A DNA stretch of 64,000 nt from Pseudoscardovia radai (GCF_002259605.1 NZ_MWWR01000019.1:1-64000), one strand, 5' to 3'; positions 1 through 8,982 are shown, numbered from the stretch's first letter. Program-made: numbers and translations. The notes: generated by a model not told the origin, from the sequence alone.

Positions 1-23
1 GACTGCGTTGTCGTTGGTTTTCA

Positions 24-1817
24 TTATGCCATGAGTCCGAGCTCGCGTCGCCGCGCGGTGATGCTGGTGCCGAACTCGGTCTTGATGCGTTCGTCGCGGT
101 ACCACGTCATGTACTCGTCGAGCCTGCGGATGAACTCCCGCAGGGAGACGCCCGCGAAGGAGCGCTTGTGGAAGAACTCCTGCTTGAGGCGTCCGAAGAA
201 GCCCTCGGCCGCCGCGTTGTCGGGGCTGCAGCCCTTCGCGCTCATCGAGCGCACCAGCCCGTTCTCCTCGCAGATCGAGATCCACCCGTCCCACCGGTAG
301 TGGCATCCCCGGTCCGAGTGGATCACGGGTCTCTCGCCCGGTTTGAGCGCGGCGCATGCCTTGCGCAGCATGCCGTTGGACAGGGCCGAGTTCGGGCTCG
401 TCCCGATCGTCCATGCCACGGGCATGCCGTCGTAGCAGTCGATGACCGGCGACAGGTAGACCTTGCCCGCGGGGATGGAGAACTCGGTGATGTCCGTGAC
501 CCACAGCCTGTTGGGCGCGTCCGCGTGGAAGTCACGGTTGACGATGTTCGCGGGCGCGTCGGACAGCTCGCCCTTGTACGAGGAGTAGCGGCGCGAGCTC
601 TTGAACGGGGGCACCAGACCGTTGCCGGTCATCAGGCGCATGACCCGCCTGGCCGACACGACCGTGCCCCTGAGGCGCAGCGCCGCCCACACGCGCCGGT
701 ACCCGTAGCGCCGGCCGCTGGCCTCGAATACGTCGCGTATCTCGTCCAGCAGGGGCCCGTCCCTGTCGGGCAGCTCCCTGACGCGCCTGTGGTAGTAGTA
801 CGTGCTGCGCGCGACGCCCACGCGCGCCAGCAGGGAGCCGACGGGCTCGCCGGTGCGTTCGGCGACCCGGTCCGCGAGGAGGGACCTTTCCCGGTTCGAC
901 AGGTTGTCAGGGTCTGCGCCCGGCTCTTTTCCCAACAGCTCGATCGTGCCCCGGCGGATCTCGAGGTCGATCTCGAGGTCCCTGAGCTCCCGGCAGCGTT
1001 CCCGCGCCTTGCCGCGCAGGGACTCCGCCTCGTCGCGCAGGGACTCCGTCTCGCCCCGCAGCTCGTCCGCCTCCCGGCGCAGGGAGTCGGCCTGCTCGCG
1101 CAGGGACGCGATGACCCGGAGCAGCTCCTCCACGTCCGCCGCCGAGACCGCCTCCCCGGCCCTGGCGGCCGGCTTGCCGGAGGCCTTTCCCGCCGCCTTC
1201 CCGGCAGGCTTTCCCGCCGCCTTGGCGGCGGTCTTCCCCGCGGCCTTGGCGGCAGGCTTTCCCGCCGCCTTCCCGGCAGGCTTTCCCGCGGCCTTGGCCG
1301 CGGGCCCTCCGGCCCCTCCCGTCCGCGCGGCGTCGGCCGCGCCGGCGCGCACGGCGCGCCCCGTCACGTCATCCATGGTCGGCTCCTCCAGTCCGCCGGG
1401 GTCCCGGCCCTCCAATCCTCTCACGGACCCCGCCGCCGGCGCCACCGGCACGCCGCCCGCCGCGGGAACCCGCCGCGACGGATCGGCCCGGTCCACCCAC
1501 TTGCGCAGCGTCCCGGGAGACGGATACCCCAGGCACCGGCACGTGCGCTGCACACACCGGCCATGCGTCAGGAAATGCTCCACCGCCGCGCGCCTGAGCC
1601 CCTCGGGATACCCGCCCGCCGGCGCCGGCACCCTCGCGGGCGCGACCCTGCCCGGCACGCCCCCGTACCTCTCCGACGCGTACCGGCGGTACCACGCGCG
1701 CACCGAATGCCGGCTCGCCGGATACCCCAGCTCCCGCACCACGGCCGTCGCGCTCCGGTCCAGCCGCTCATACAACTCACACGCCCTGAGCCTCTGCTCC
1801 CGCGTATAACTAGCCAT
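24..1817 (-). CDS. IS3-family transposase, single fused ORF
   Basis: This is a DDE transposase that cuts and joins IS ends. Two helix-turn-helix segments lie in the first 110 residues. A linker of Ala/Gly/Lys/Pro repeats follows (about 165-220), then a coiled coil (about 225-285), an HTH_21 segment (about 300-370) and an integrase core. The acidic triad is visible in VTDITEF (D near 441), HSDRG (D near 499) and AAEGFFG (E near 535), giving the D-35-E spacing of the IS3 family. Most IS3 elements make OrfA and OrfB separately and fuse them by -1 frameshifting; here both halves are one 597-codon frame. The start is the ATG at 1817, preceded by GGAGGGCGTC. The gene looks intact. Confidence 0.93.
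   Translation of the reverse strand: MASYTREQRLRACELYERLDRSATAVVRELGYPASRHSVRAWYRRYASERYGGVPGRVAPARVPAPAGGYPEGLRRAAVEHFLTHGRCVQRTCRCLGYPSPGTLRKWVDRADPSRRVPAAGGVPVAPAAGSVRGLEGRDPGGLEEPTMDDVTGRAVRAGAADAARTGGAGGPAAKAAGKPAGKAAGKPAAKAAGKTAAKAAGKPAGKAAGKASGKPAARAGEAVSAADVEELLRVIASLREQADSLRREADELRGETESLRDEAESLRGKARERCRELRDLEIDLEIRRGTIELLGKEPGADPDNLSNRERSLLADRVAERTGEPVGSLLARVGVARSTYYYHRRVRELPDRDGPLLDEIRDVFEASGRRYGYRRVWAALRLRGTVVSARRVMRLMTGNGLVPPFKSSRRYSSYKGELSDAPANIVNRDFHADAPNRLWVTDITEFSIPAGKVYLSPVIDCYDGMPVAWTIGTSPNSALSNGMLRKACAALKPGERPVIHSDRGCHYRWDGWISICEENGLVRSMSAKGCSPDNAAAEGFFGRLKQEFFHKRSFAGVSLREFIRRLDEYMTWYRDERIKTEFGTSITARRRELGLMA
1180..1310 (-). repeat. Tandem short repeats encoding the Ala-Lys-Gly-Pro linker of the transposase
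   Basis: Imperfect 12- to 24-bp units built on GCCGCCTTCCCGGCAGGC alternate with GGCCTTGGCGG variants. They encode repeats such as KAAGKPAGKAAGKPAAKAAG, which resemble histone H1-like and actinobacterial HU C-terminal tails. The array lies fully inside the transposase frame and probably changes length by slippage. Confidence 0.8.
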
Positions 1818-1848
1818 GACGCCCTCCAGTCAAAAGTCCAAGAAAACG

Positions 1849-2163
1849 TCACCACCTCGATGTGGATGCCAGGCCGATCGACAGCGAGATGGACGCCTCA
1901 TACGCCACGAACATGAGGCCGCCGAGCAGCAGGTAGCGCCGCGGAGCGCGGGAGAGCGGCTCCGGGCGGCGCGTGATGAGCAGCAGCACGCCGCCGACCG
2001 TATAGATAAGCGCTGAGCCGAGCGTGGGCCCGAAGGAATCTGCGACGAGCCGCACGAGCCCTGCCATGAAGCCCCACAGCACGATGGCGAGCAGGCCGAT
2101 GATTGTGGCGGTGCGGGTGGCGTTGGCATCGGGGGCGTGGGCGTCGGGGGAGTGCGTGGGCAT
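1849..2163 (-). pseudogene. YddG-like DMT/EamA exporter, 5' fragment cut by the IS
   Basis: The reading frame matches the first two or three membrane helices of YddG-type aromatic amino-acid exporters: IIGLLAIVLWGFMAGLVR, then GPTLGSALIYTVGGVLLL, then YLLLGGLMFVAYEASISLS. Homology stops at GLAST, exactly where the IS3 end begins, and the frame closes a few codons later with SRW and a stop. Full-length members have about 290 residues, so some 190 residues should lie to the left of the window, beyond the IS. The proposed start at 2163 has only a weak ribosome site (AAGGACC). The truncated product cannot form a transporter. Confidence 0.8.
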
Positions 2164-2262
2164 GGAGGAAGGTCCTTAGGCTTTGGGGTTCTGGGACCAG
2201 AGTAATCAACGATGCGAACGATGGGCGGGCGCGACCCGGCATAGACCACACCCGCCCGTCTG

Positions 2263-3270
2263 TCAGTAGGTGTTGTGGTTCCACCCGTCGTAGGTACCGC
2301 AGTCGCTTGTGCACCCGCCTCCGAATGAGAAAAAGAAGCTTTCGTCCGGCTGGGCATTGTGTGCATTTGAGGGAGGCAGAGAACCGGAGCTTGCGGTTCC
2401 CGTCGTGGTGGAGCCTCCTGTGGTGGTGCGGGTCGTGCCCGACGTGGTGGAGCGTGTCGTCTTGCTTGCCTGTGCCTGCGCCTGTGCCTGTCGCTGGGCC
2501 TCTGCTTGTGCGGCGGCTTGGGCGGCGGCCGCGTCGTCGGCCTGCTTCCTGCCGATGCTGTCGTTGACCTTCACGCTCGCGTTGTAGATGGCTCCGGCGG
2601 CCGCGTTGATGGCGTTCGCGTCCGTGCTGTTCGAATCCCTGAGCGCCTGCCCTTGGTTGATGGCGTCGGTCAGGTCGAAGCGGGTCTGCGCGTCCGCCAC
2701 CTGACCATCCGAACTGCCGAGGAGGGCGCGCCCGTCCGTGAGCTGCTGGTCGAGCGCGGTGTTCGCGTCATCGAGGGTTTTCTTGGTCTGGCTGTCGGTG
2801 ACGGCTTGCGCGGCCGCCGTGACGTCGCCGGTGGCCTTGTCCCACGTGTTTCCCGCGTCCTTCCACGCTTGGGTGAGCGTGCCGAGCGTGTCCTTGTCCA
2901 TCGTCGTGTCGCATGCGGCGGGCTTGCTTGCGGGGCTTGTTCGTGCCGTGTTGAGCGTGTCCAGCGTCGTGCTATCCGCAAGGGTCGCGGGATCGATTTT
3001 CGTCGTGTCCTCGCTGTCCGCGATGGCCTTCTGGTAGGCGTCGAGGGATGCGCGCGCTCCGTCGCTGGCTTGCTGGCACGCCGTGTACGCCGTCTGCCGG
3101 GCGTCCTCGGCCTCGGCCTGTGCCGTGCCGGTCCTATGGGCGTGGATGCCGATGCCCGCGCCCGCGGCCACAAGTGCGATGACGGCGCACGCGCCGATGA
3201 TGGCCGTGCGCTTCTTCTTCGACTTCTTTGCCGGGTCAGGGGCGACGGGAGTATTGGTGTTCGTGCTCAT
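2263..3270 (-). CDS. Membrane-anchored extracytoplasmic hypothetical protein
   Basis: The start at 3270 is preceded by GAGAAGGGAACCGAC. The protein of 335 residues has a lysine-rich cytoplasmic N-terminus (KKSKKKR), one membrane helix (about 22-42) and a long outer region rich in helices with many Asp, Ala, Thr and Gln, probably coiled. An Ala/Gln-rich stretch (AAAQAAAQAEAQRQAQAQAQ) and a Thr/Ser/Gly-rich stretch follow. The C-terminus is a conserved-looking cysteine-containing tail (GGGCTSDCGTYDGWNHNTY). The tail could form a disulphide outside the cell. I do not recognise a family with a known function. Confidence 0.75.
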   Translation of the reverse strand: MSTNTNTPVAPDPAKKSKKKRTAIIGACAVIALVAAGAGIGIHAHRTGTAQAEAEDARQTAYTACQQASDGARASLDAYQKAIADSEDTTKIDPATLADSTTLDTLNTARTSPASKPAACDTTMDKDTLGTLTQAWKDAGNTWDKATGDVTAAAQAVTDSQTKKTLDDANTALDQQLTDGRALLGSSDGQVADAQTRFDLTDAINQGQALRDSNSTDANAINAAAGAIYNASVKVNDSIGRKQADDAAAAQAAAQAEAQRQAQAQAQASKTTRSTTSGTTRTTTGGSTTTGTASSGSLPPSNAHNAQPDESFFFSFGGGCTSDCGTYDGWNHNTY

Positions 3271-3540
3271 GTCGGTTCCCTTCTCTATCCAATCGACTAT
3301 CGAGCAAATCGTGGGAAACGCAAATCGGCTGCCGATTGGTGCGCGGTGCGGCGCGGGAAAATCGTCTCGCAAAATCGTGGAAAATACCGGAGATGGTTTT
3401 GAGCGGCGTGTCGTGGCGGTATGATGATTGAGACGGACGTGTTCAGCGGCCATGGGGGTCTGCAAGGCATCGTTGCCGGCACAGCCGTCGCGCGCTCTGC
3501 AATTGGGGGAGTGCGTTCGAATGATAGGAAAGGACACAAC

Positions 3541-3765
3541 ATGGCAGTTATCAAGGACCGTCTGGGGAACGTGATCGTTCAGGATGATACGAAGACCCTG
3601 CGCGAGCTGGTGGTGGAGAACAAGACGCACCTGGCGGGTGCGGATCTCCACGGTGCGGATCTCCACGGGCTCGACCTGAGTGGCGCGGATTTCCGCGGTG
3701 TTGATCTGAGCGGTGCCGACCTCAGCTATGCGAACCTCAGCTACGCCAATCTCGGCGCCCTGTGA
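3541..3765 (+). CDS. Short pentapeptide-repeat protein
   Basis: The start ATG at 3541 follows AGGAAAGGACACAAC. The 74-residue product has a short N-terminal part (MAVIKDRLGNVIVQDDTKTL) and then about eight A(D/N)LXX repeats, such as LAGADLHGADLHGLDLSGA. These would fold as roughly two coils of a right-handed quadrilateral beta helix. It is very small for the family. Some pentapeptide-repeat proteins mimic DNA and protect gyrase, but the length here gives no support for that role. An in-frame extension upstream to 3421 lacks a ribosome site and was rejected. Confidence 0.75.
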   Translation: MAVIKDRLGNVIVQDDTKTLRELVVENKTHLAGADLHGADLHGLDLSGADFRGVDLSGADLSYANLSYANLGAL

Positions 3766-3810
3766 TGCGTAAGGTCTGATTCGGTATTTCGATGATTCGA
3801 AAGAGTCCCG

Positions 3811-3847
3811 CGGGAGGGCCCGTTGCATACGCGCGGGCCCTCCCGTT
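3811..3847 (+). terminator. Rho-independent terminator after the pentapeptide-repeat gene
   Basis: A perfect 12-bp stem CGGGAGGGCCCG / CGGGCCCTCCCG with an 11-base loop is followed by TTT. It lies 46 bp after the pentapeptide-repeat gene and 86 bp before the helicase gene. Confidence 0.85.
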
Positions 3848-3932
3848 TGACATACGATGTGTGGCCATATGATGTAAGCGCATGCGATGCACGGCAGTGG
3901 GCCGTCGTGAAAAGCGAGACAAGGAGTGAGAG

Positions 3933-6900
3933 ATGAGCTTGACGCAGCGTGGCCCGGCGTATTCCGTGGATCAGAATTCGCGGCGGGTGCTGGATTACTG
4001 GATCTGGAGGGAGCTGTGCTCCGATGGAGCCCTTGATTTTTCCAACGATTTCCAGGAAGCATCAAGGAACAAGAACGGCGTCTATCGGCTTCCTGTGAAT
4101 ATGTGCAAGAATGGCGGATCGGATTTTGCTCAGTTTTTCCGCAGTCGAGGGCTCCAACCGAAAAAGAGCGGGCAATCGAGGGGTAATACGCAATACACGA
4201 ACAATGTTGTGACGCTCTATCTGGGTTGCATCAATTTGTTTCCGATTGTCGAAAAACTCACGAAAACACAGCATCCGTCAGGTTCGACGCCCCAGGCATG
4301 GCGATATTGCTATGCCGTGCAACTTGAGCTCACCGATGACTATCGGGTCAGCAAGATACTGCAACATCCCAATCAGTTCGCTTCAAAGCTATCCACAAGC
4401 TGGACCTGGGCCGCTCAGTGCTGCCTTGGCAAGGGAGAGGCGCTGACTCCCAAGAACGTCATATCGGAACAGGCAAGCCTCCAGAACGCGTTTGCGGAAC
4501 GCTTCCGGCTGATTCAGGGCGAGGACATAGACGGTTCGGGTGTGGGCGCACATCTCAACGATGTCATGTGCCAGCTTGTGAGATACTCCGCCGGTCTTCC
4601 CACGAACGATGGTGACGCCTTCATCTGTTTCCGCTTGTCGGGGCGCGATCCGGATTCGTTCTATCTCAAGGATCTCTATGAATGCGAACATGCGGAAGGC
4701 CGGGCTGCGATGCCACGGCTTTCCGCAAACGGTGCCGCGTATCTCCAAAGGGCATGGCAGCTGTATGGGAAACAGCAGATTCCGCTGGGCGCCGGCAACC
4801 TGTATTCGGGTGATGCTTCCAACGGGGTGTCGTTCTTCGACGTCAATTCCGTGGTCGAATTGTCGGACCCCTCGAAGATGCCGCTGGGGCGGTTCCCCTC
4901 GCCGCGGGGCCGGCATCTGAACTTCATGCAAAGCCTTGCCCTGAATGCGACGACGACGCAGCTCGATTGTGAGAACGCCGGTGCGCGGATCCAGGCGGTC
5001 AACGGACCCCCGGGAACCGGGAAAACCACGCTTCTGCGAGACATTGCAGCATCGTATATCGTCGAGCAGGCGGCGTGCATGGCCGACATGATGGCTCGCG
5101 GCACCGCGAAAGGCCATCTGGGTGAAGAGAATCTGCAACGATTGGCGAGATACTCCGTCGTATTCGCAAGCAACAACAACAGCGCCGTGGCCAATGTGAT
5201 CGACGGCCTGACGAAGATCGCGGGCGTTGATGAGGAATTCCGGAATGAGCTGATGGAGCTCGGGTTCCCGAATCTTGCCAATGGCGATGCCATCCTGGTG
5301 GCGTTCCAAGGAGGCCGAAAAGAGAACGTATACATGTTGCTGGAGAAGGTTCGTCACATGGCCGAAGAGCTGGAAGCCGAGCGGAACAGTGCTGAAGCCG
5401 AGCGGAACAGTGCTTTCAATGATCTTAAAGCTCTCCGGGAATTCCAAGCGGCTTGGCAAGAGGCGGAGGATCTCAGGCTTGCCCTTGACTACTACTGCAA
5501 TGGTGAGACGCTTGGCCAGCAGCAGGAGGAGGTACAGCGCCGGTGCGTTGAAGTGCGGAATCAGTTTGCCAACAGCACGGAGCAATACAATTCGTGGAAT
5601 GCAACCTATGCGCAGGAGATGCAGAACGCGGCTGCCCTCTGTTACTTCGACGAGTACGCGCGTCGGCATGGAATCGAGTATCCGGGATGGACGCGTTTCA
5701 TAGCTCGCTTCAGCCAGCGCGCCGCCTTGCGTTACAACGCGGTGGTGAATGATTTCAACGCGGCAGTGTATTCGCATAGGCAGCAGCTGGATTGGATCCG
5801 GAATCAGGCGACGGCGTGGGGTCAGGAATGCCAAAGGTTGGGTGATGCAAGTGGGTCTCTTGAGAGTGCGTTTGTCTCTGTGCGGCAGCGGCTTGTGTCT
5901 ATGCAGGAGGCCAGCCAACGGGTGAATCTCGATCCGAGCTCCATTACGGTTCCAGATTTCTCGCAGGGAGATTACCCCGCGCTGCACGGTTCGACACCGT
6001 GGTTGTGCGAGGCGTTCGAGCACGCGCAGAGGAAGCTCTTCGTCAAGGCGGTTCGCCTGCGGCATCGGTTCTTGAAGCAGCATGTGCGCGAGATTAACAA
6101 CATGCTCGATTTCTTCGATGATTCTTATTGGAAAAGCGTCGATTGGAAGGGAAGTAGTCAGAAGGCTCCGGATCTTCAAAAGTGGGCGACATCGTGGAGC
6201 ATGCTGACGCTGTGCGTTCCCGTTATCGGCACCACGTTCGCCAGCGTCAGGAGGATGATCGGAAGCGGTTCGATCGGAGTTCTCGCTATAGATGAGGCGG
6301 GCCAGGCCCTTCCGGAATCCGCGTTCGGGGCGATCAACCGAGCCAAGAAGGTGATTGTGGTCGGTGATCCCGCCCAGCTGGAGCCCATCGACAAGCTGGA
6401 GACCCCCATTGATGGTAGCCTCAGATACCGCTTTTTCAACGATTGCTCTTGCTTCGATGGCCGAATCGAGATTCCTTCGGATGCCGACGCGACCCTGAGT
6501 GAATCCGTGCAGACCATAGCCGATCAATGTGGCACCTATTTCAGCTATGATGGCCGATCCGGATCCCGCCGGATTGGCATACCCCTGTGTGTGAACCACC
6601 GGTGTGGGCACCCCGTGATCGATATCAGCAACAGTCTCTCATACCATGGGCGCATGGTGAGTCCCGGCGATGCACGGATAGATGCCGGGGAGTTGGCAGC
6701 CGGGCAGTTGACGCGGAATGCGCACCCGGTGCCGTCGACAACCTGCTATGCGGCGTGGTTCGATGTCTCGCCCGGCATGTTCGGCGGATACGAATCCGGG
6801 GGTGGTGCGATGGGCTCTCTTAAGAACTACATTCCGGCCGAGGGACGTTTCGTAATCGTCGCGATTCGTGAGCTGCTGCGTGATGCGCAGATCACCGGAT

Positions 6901-7340
6901 TGATGAAGGACGACATCGTCGTGCTCACGCCTTTCCGCAATTGCGTCGAAGGTCTCAGGCGCGATCTGAAGGAAGCTGACCTCGGAGACATCGGTGTGCA
7001 GACCGTGAGCAGCTACCAGGGTCAGGAGGCGCCCGTTGTGTTCTTCGTGCTCGGTGCGGGGTGCGTCAATCAAGGCGCGGCGCGGTGGGCGGTCGGGAAG
7101 CATAACCTCGTCAATGTCTCCGTGACGCGTGCGAAGGGCAGGCTGTACATAGTCGGCGACCATGGCATGTATTGCGGCGCCGGGATGCCCGATACGTGCG
7201 GGACGGTGTGCGCCGTGCTCGATGGTTCGCCGTCCGGATGTGTTGTTCTGCGGGATACTGTGGCGGCATTCATCAACGATGTGGAGGCGCGGCGGAGCGA
7301 AAGCGGCGGTGTCGCGTGGCTGCGGATGTTCGGGTACTGA
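3933..7340 (+). CDS. Large superfamily 1 (UPF1/DNA2-like) helicase, AAA_11/AAA_12 type
   Basis: The 1135-residue protein has the superfamily 1B helicase core. Walker A is VNGPPGTGKTTLL (about residue 356), motif II is LAIDEAGQALPES (about 783), motif III is VVGDPAQLEPI (about 810), motif V is SSYQGQEAPVV (about 1027) and motif VI is VSVTRAKGRLYIVGD (about 1062). About 350 N-terminal residues precede the core. Motifs I and II are separated by roughly 420 residues containing Glu/Ala-rich coiled coils (about 470-680). It begins with ATG after AAGGAGTGAGAG. No nuclease motif is evident to me. Position inside a defence island suggests anti-phage or mobile-element control, but that is inference. 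Confidence 0.88.
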   Translation: MSLTQRGPAYSVDQNSRRVLDYWIWRELCSDGALDFSNDFQEASRNKNGVYRLPVNMCKNGGSDFAQFFRSRGLQPKKSGQSRGNTQYTNNVVTLYLGCINLFPIVEKLTKTQHPSGSTPQAWRYCYAVQLELTDDYRVSKILQHPNQFASKLSTSWTWAAQCCLGKGEALTPKNVISEQASLQNAFAERFRLIQGEDIDGSGVGAHLNDVMCQLVRYSAGLPTNDGDAFICFRLSGRDPDSFYLKDLYECEHAEGRAAMPRLSANGAAYLQRAWQLYGKQQIPLGAGNLYSGDASNGVSFFDVNSVVELSDPSKMPLGRFPSPRGRHLNFMQSLALNATTTQLDCENAGARIQAVNGPPGTGKTTLLRDIAASYIVEQAACMADMMARGTAKGHLGEENLQRLARYSVVFASNNNSAVANVIDGLTKIAGVDEEFRNELMELGFPNLANGDAILVAFQGGRKENVYMLLEKVRHMAEELEAERNSAEAERNSAFNDLKALREFQAAWQEAEDLRLALDYYCNGETLGQQQEEVQRRCVEVRNQFANSTEQYNSWNATYAQEMQNAAALCYFDEYARRHGIEYPGWTRFIARFSQRAALRYNAVVNDFNAAVYSHRQQLDWIRNQATAWGQECQRLGDASGSLESAFVSVRQRLVSMQEASQRVNLDPSSITVPDFSQGDYPALHGSTPWLCEAFEHAQRKLFVKAVRLRHRFLKQHVREINNMLDFFDDSYWKSVDWKGSSQKAPDLQKWATSWSMLTLCVPVIGTTFASVRRMIGSGSIGVLAIDEAGQALPESAFGAINRAKKVIVVGDPAQLEPIDKLETPIDGSLRYRFFNDCSCFDGRIEIPSDADATLSESVQTIADQCGTYFSYDGRSGSRRIGIPLCVNHRCGHPVIDISNSLSYHGRMVSPGDARIDAGELAAGQLTRNAHPVPSTTCYAAWFDVSPGMFGGYESGGGAMGSLKNYIPAEGRFVIVAIRELLRDAQITGLMKDDIVVLTPFRNCVEGLRRDLKEADLGDIGVQTVSSYQGQEAPVVFFVLGAGCVNQGAARWAVGKHNLVNVSVTRAKGRLYIVGDHGMYCGAGMPDTCGTVCAVLDGSPSGCVVLRDTVAAFINDVEARRSESGGVAWLRMFGY

Positions 7341-7365
7341 TGCGGCGAGTGGGGGACGGGTACAC

Positions 7366-7461
7366 CGATCCCTACTCTCTGAGTATCGGACCATCTACCA
7401 AGACGGAAACGCCGCGGACGTACGAATCGAAACAGCCAGGAGGATGCTATGGAAGAAATAA
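7366..7461 (+). pseudogene. Possible remnant of a HigB toxin C-terminus
   Basis: A short open frame reads EYRTIYQDGNAADVRIE, which resembles the C-terminal strand of HigB/RelE toxins (typically WRICFRW-DGDAYDVEI). Its stop codon overlaps the first codons of higA by 13 bp, the usual arrangement of translationally coupled toxin-antitoxin genes. No toxin N-terminus or start is present because the helicase gene occupies the sequence just upstream. The similarity is short. Confidence 0.3.
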
Positions 7462-7745
7462 TCCCAACCCCTACGATGGGCGAAATCCTCGAAGAGGAGT
7501 TCCTCAAACCCTACGGGTTGACGGCAGAGGCGACGGCCACCGCGATCCACGTACCCGTAAGCCGAATCCGGGACATCCTCGACGGCAGACGGCATGTCGC
7601 CGCGGAGATGAGCATCCGGCTCGGACGGCTCTTCGGAGTATCCGATGGGTACTTCCTGACCCTTCAGAACGACATCGACATGCGGGCGCTGAGACAAAGC
7701 TTGGCAACGGAGCTTGAAGGGATTCGCCCCGTTGCCAGGCGCTAA
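7449..7745 (+). CDS. higA: HigA-family antitoxin (XRE helix-turn-helix), toxin missing
   Basis: The 98-residue protein opens with the HigA hallmark PTPTMGEILEEEFLKPYGLT and has an XRE-type helix-turn-helix (EATATAIHVPVSRIRDILDG), followed by AAEMSIRLGRLFGVSDGYFLTLQNDID. Length and layout fit the VapI/HigA antitoxin family, which binds the RNase toxin HigB and represses its own promoter. The ATG is preceded by AGGAGG at ideal spacing. No intact higB lies beside it, only a possible remnant, so it is an orphan antitoxin or a regulator. It may neutralise toxins encoded elsewhere. Confidence 0.87.
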   Translation: MEEIIPTPTMGEILEEEFLKPYGLTAEATATAIHVPVSRIRDILDGRRHVAAEMSIRLGRLFGVSDGYFLTLQNDIDMRALRQSLATELEGIRPVARR

Positions 7746-7893
7746 CTCCGGAACGCCTGAACGGAGAGTTGATTCAACAGGCGCGGGGTCGTCCACATGA
7801 GTGGACCGTGCCATCGTGGAATGCATGGCGCTCCCCACGACCGGCAGGAATCGTCTTTCACCTTATGAGATCCTCTGAGACAGCGGCCGTCCA

Positions 7894-8760
7894 TCAGCCG
7901 GGGAGTCCTGGTTCGTCCTCGGCGGATTCCCGGATGCCTTTGATGATGTCTCCGATGGAATCGTGCTCGTGGACGATGTATTTCGAAATGATTGAAATGA
8001 GAGGGGCCGGATCGTCGTATACCTGCCATCGTTCCAAGCAATTCATGTATTCCCGTCCCGTATCGTGCCGAATACAGATTGGAGCGTAGCCTGCGCGCAG
8101 GAGCATCCAGTTGAGAATCTGCCGTCCTGTCCTCCCGTTCCCGTCCGCGAACGGGTGGATGTTCTCGAACATCGCATGGAATCCTGACGCTCGAAGAATG
8201 GGATGGGCGTTGCAGGTATTGATGGTGCTGACAAGAGCGTCCACGTCATCCCAGATTTCCAACGGGTCGGCTGTCTTGACGCGGGTGTCGCGGATGCGCA
8301 CGGCGTAACCGTACGGCCGGAAAGTGCCCCGAAGGGCCGGCTGGACGTCAAGAGCGGTGATCTGATGCAGCGTCAGTATGGCGTTTGTGTCAAGGGGACG
8401 GTTCTCCTTCGCGAAGCGTCGTACGGTTTCCATGCCGTCGGCGCATCCCTTCGCGGCGAATACATATCGTGCCGGACCATCGGTGGGGAGGAACTCTCCA
8501 TCAAGAACAAGCTCGGTGTCCGGGAGGGAAAGGGTCGACCCCTCCATGGCGTTCGAGTTGTACACATATCGTGACAGCCAGTCCTTCCGGTAATCCTCGA
8601 GTGCGGATTTCTCGACGCCGTCAAGAGGGTAGAGCGACTCGAGCGCATCCCTCGAAGCGTCGGCGCTGCGGATACTGTTCTCTATGCCGGGGTCCGCGGC
8701 GAGCGAGCCCAGCACGTCGGGTAGGCATTTGATCCTCTTGGAAAGTTCTTCGCTGGGCAT
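7894..8760 (-). CDS. fic: Fic-domain AMP transferase, class II self-inhibited
   Basis: The 288-residue protein contains the full Fic active site HPFADGNGRTGR (about residue 200), which moves AMP or another nucleotide phosphate onto a target hydroxyl group. An inhibitory motif SNAMEG (S-x-x-x-E-G) sits near residue 75, N-terminal to the Fic core. This is the class II arrangement, in which the glutamate points into the ATP site and silences the enzyme. The start at 8760 follows AAAGGAACGCGC; longer in-frame extensions lack a ribosome site. The gene converges on higA and diverges from the Panacea antitoxin gene. The active-site residues are intact. Confidence 0.9.
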   Translation of the reverse strand: MPSEELSKRIKCLPDVLGSLAADPGIENSIRSADASRDALESLYPLDGVEKSALEDYRKDWLSRYVYNSNAMEGSTLSLPDTELVLDGEFLPTDGPARYVFAAKGCADGMETVRRFAKENRPLDTNAILTLHQITALDVQPALRGTFRPYGYAVRIRDTRVKTADPLEIWDDVDALVSTINTCNAHPILRASGFHAMFENIHPFADGNGRTGRQILNWMLLRAGYAPICIRHDTGREYMNCLERWQVYDDPAPLISIISKYIVHEHDSIGDIIKGIRESAEDEPGLPG

Positions 8761-8982
8761 GCGCGTTCCTTTCGCGTGCATATCGCATGCGGGTGGTTCT
8801 GGTGCCAAGTCTAGCCAAGCCGCCTGAAGGGGGGATGCCTTCAAACGGTTCCAGTGCAATCCCGTCCTTACGATGAACTTCCCTCTGTGGTGGCCTTGGG
8901 GCCACCGCGCCCACGGGAAACGGATGAATGTTACTGTATGCTTATTCATACAAAGGAAATTCGATTGCACCAAGGAGGGGAC

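Larger units (their letters stand above)
1..1862 (-). mobile_element. IS3-family insertion sequence, right end just outside window
   Basis: The element carries one transposase gene on the minus strand. The outer boundary near 1862 is inferred because a YddG-like reading frame loses homology there, just outside a sequence reading TGGTGACGTTTTC on the minus strand. The first 25 bases of the window (GACTGCGTTGTCGTTGG and following) resemble an imperfect inverted copy of that end, so the other terminus probably lies only a few bases before base 1. The target duplication cannot be checked because the left flank is missing. Confidence 0.75.

Noticed and set aside
1180-1310. Regular short repeats that look like a CRISPR-type array
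   Set aside because: Units are 12 to 24 bp with no spacers and are in frame with the transposase linker.
168-1916. Long plus-strand open frame opposite the IS3 transposase
   Set aside because: It is the GC-rich shadow of the transposase gene: Arg/Pro/Ala-rich with no domain, and it runs through the IS border.
3421-3540. Longer start for the pentapeptide-repeat protein
   Set aside because: The extension has no ribosome site, while AGGAAAGG stands before ATG 3541.
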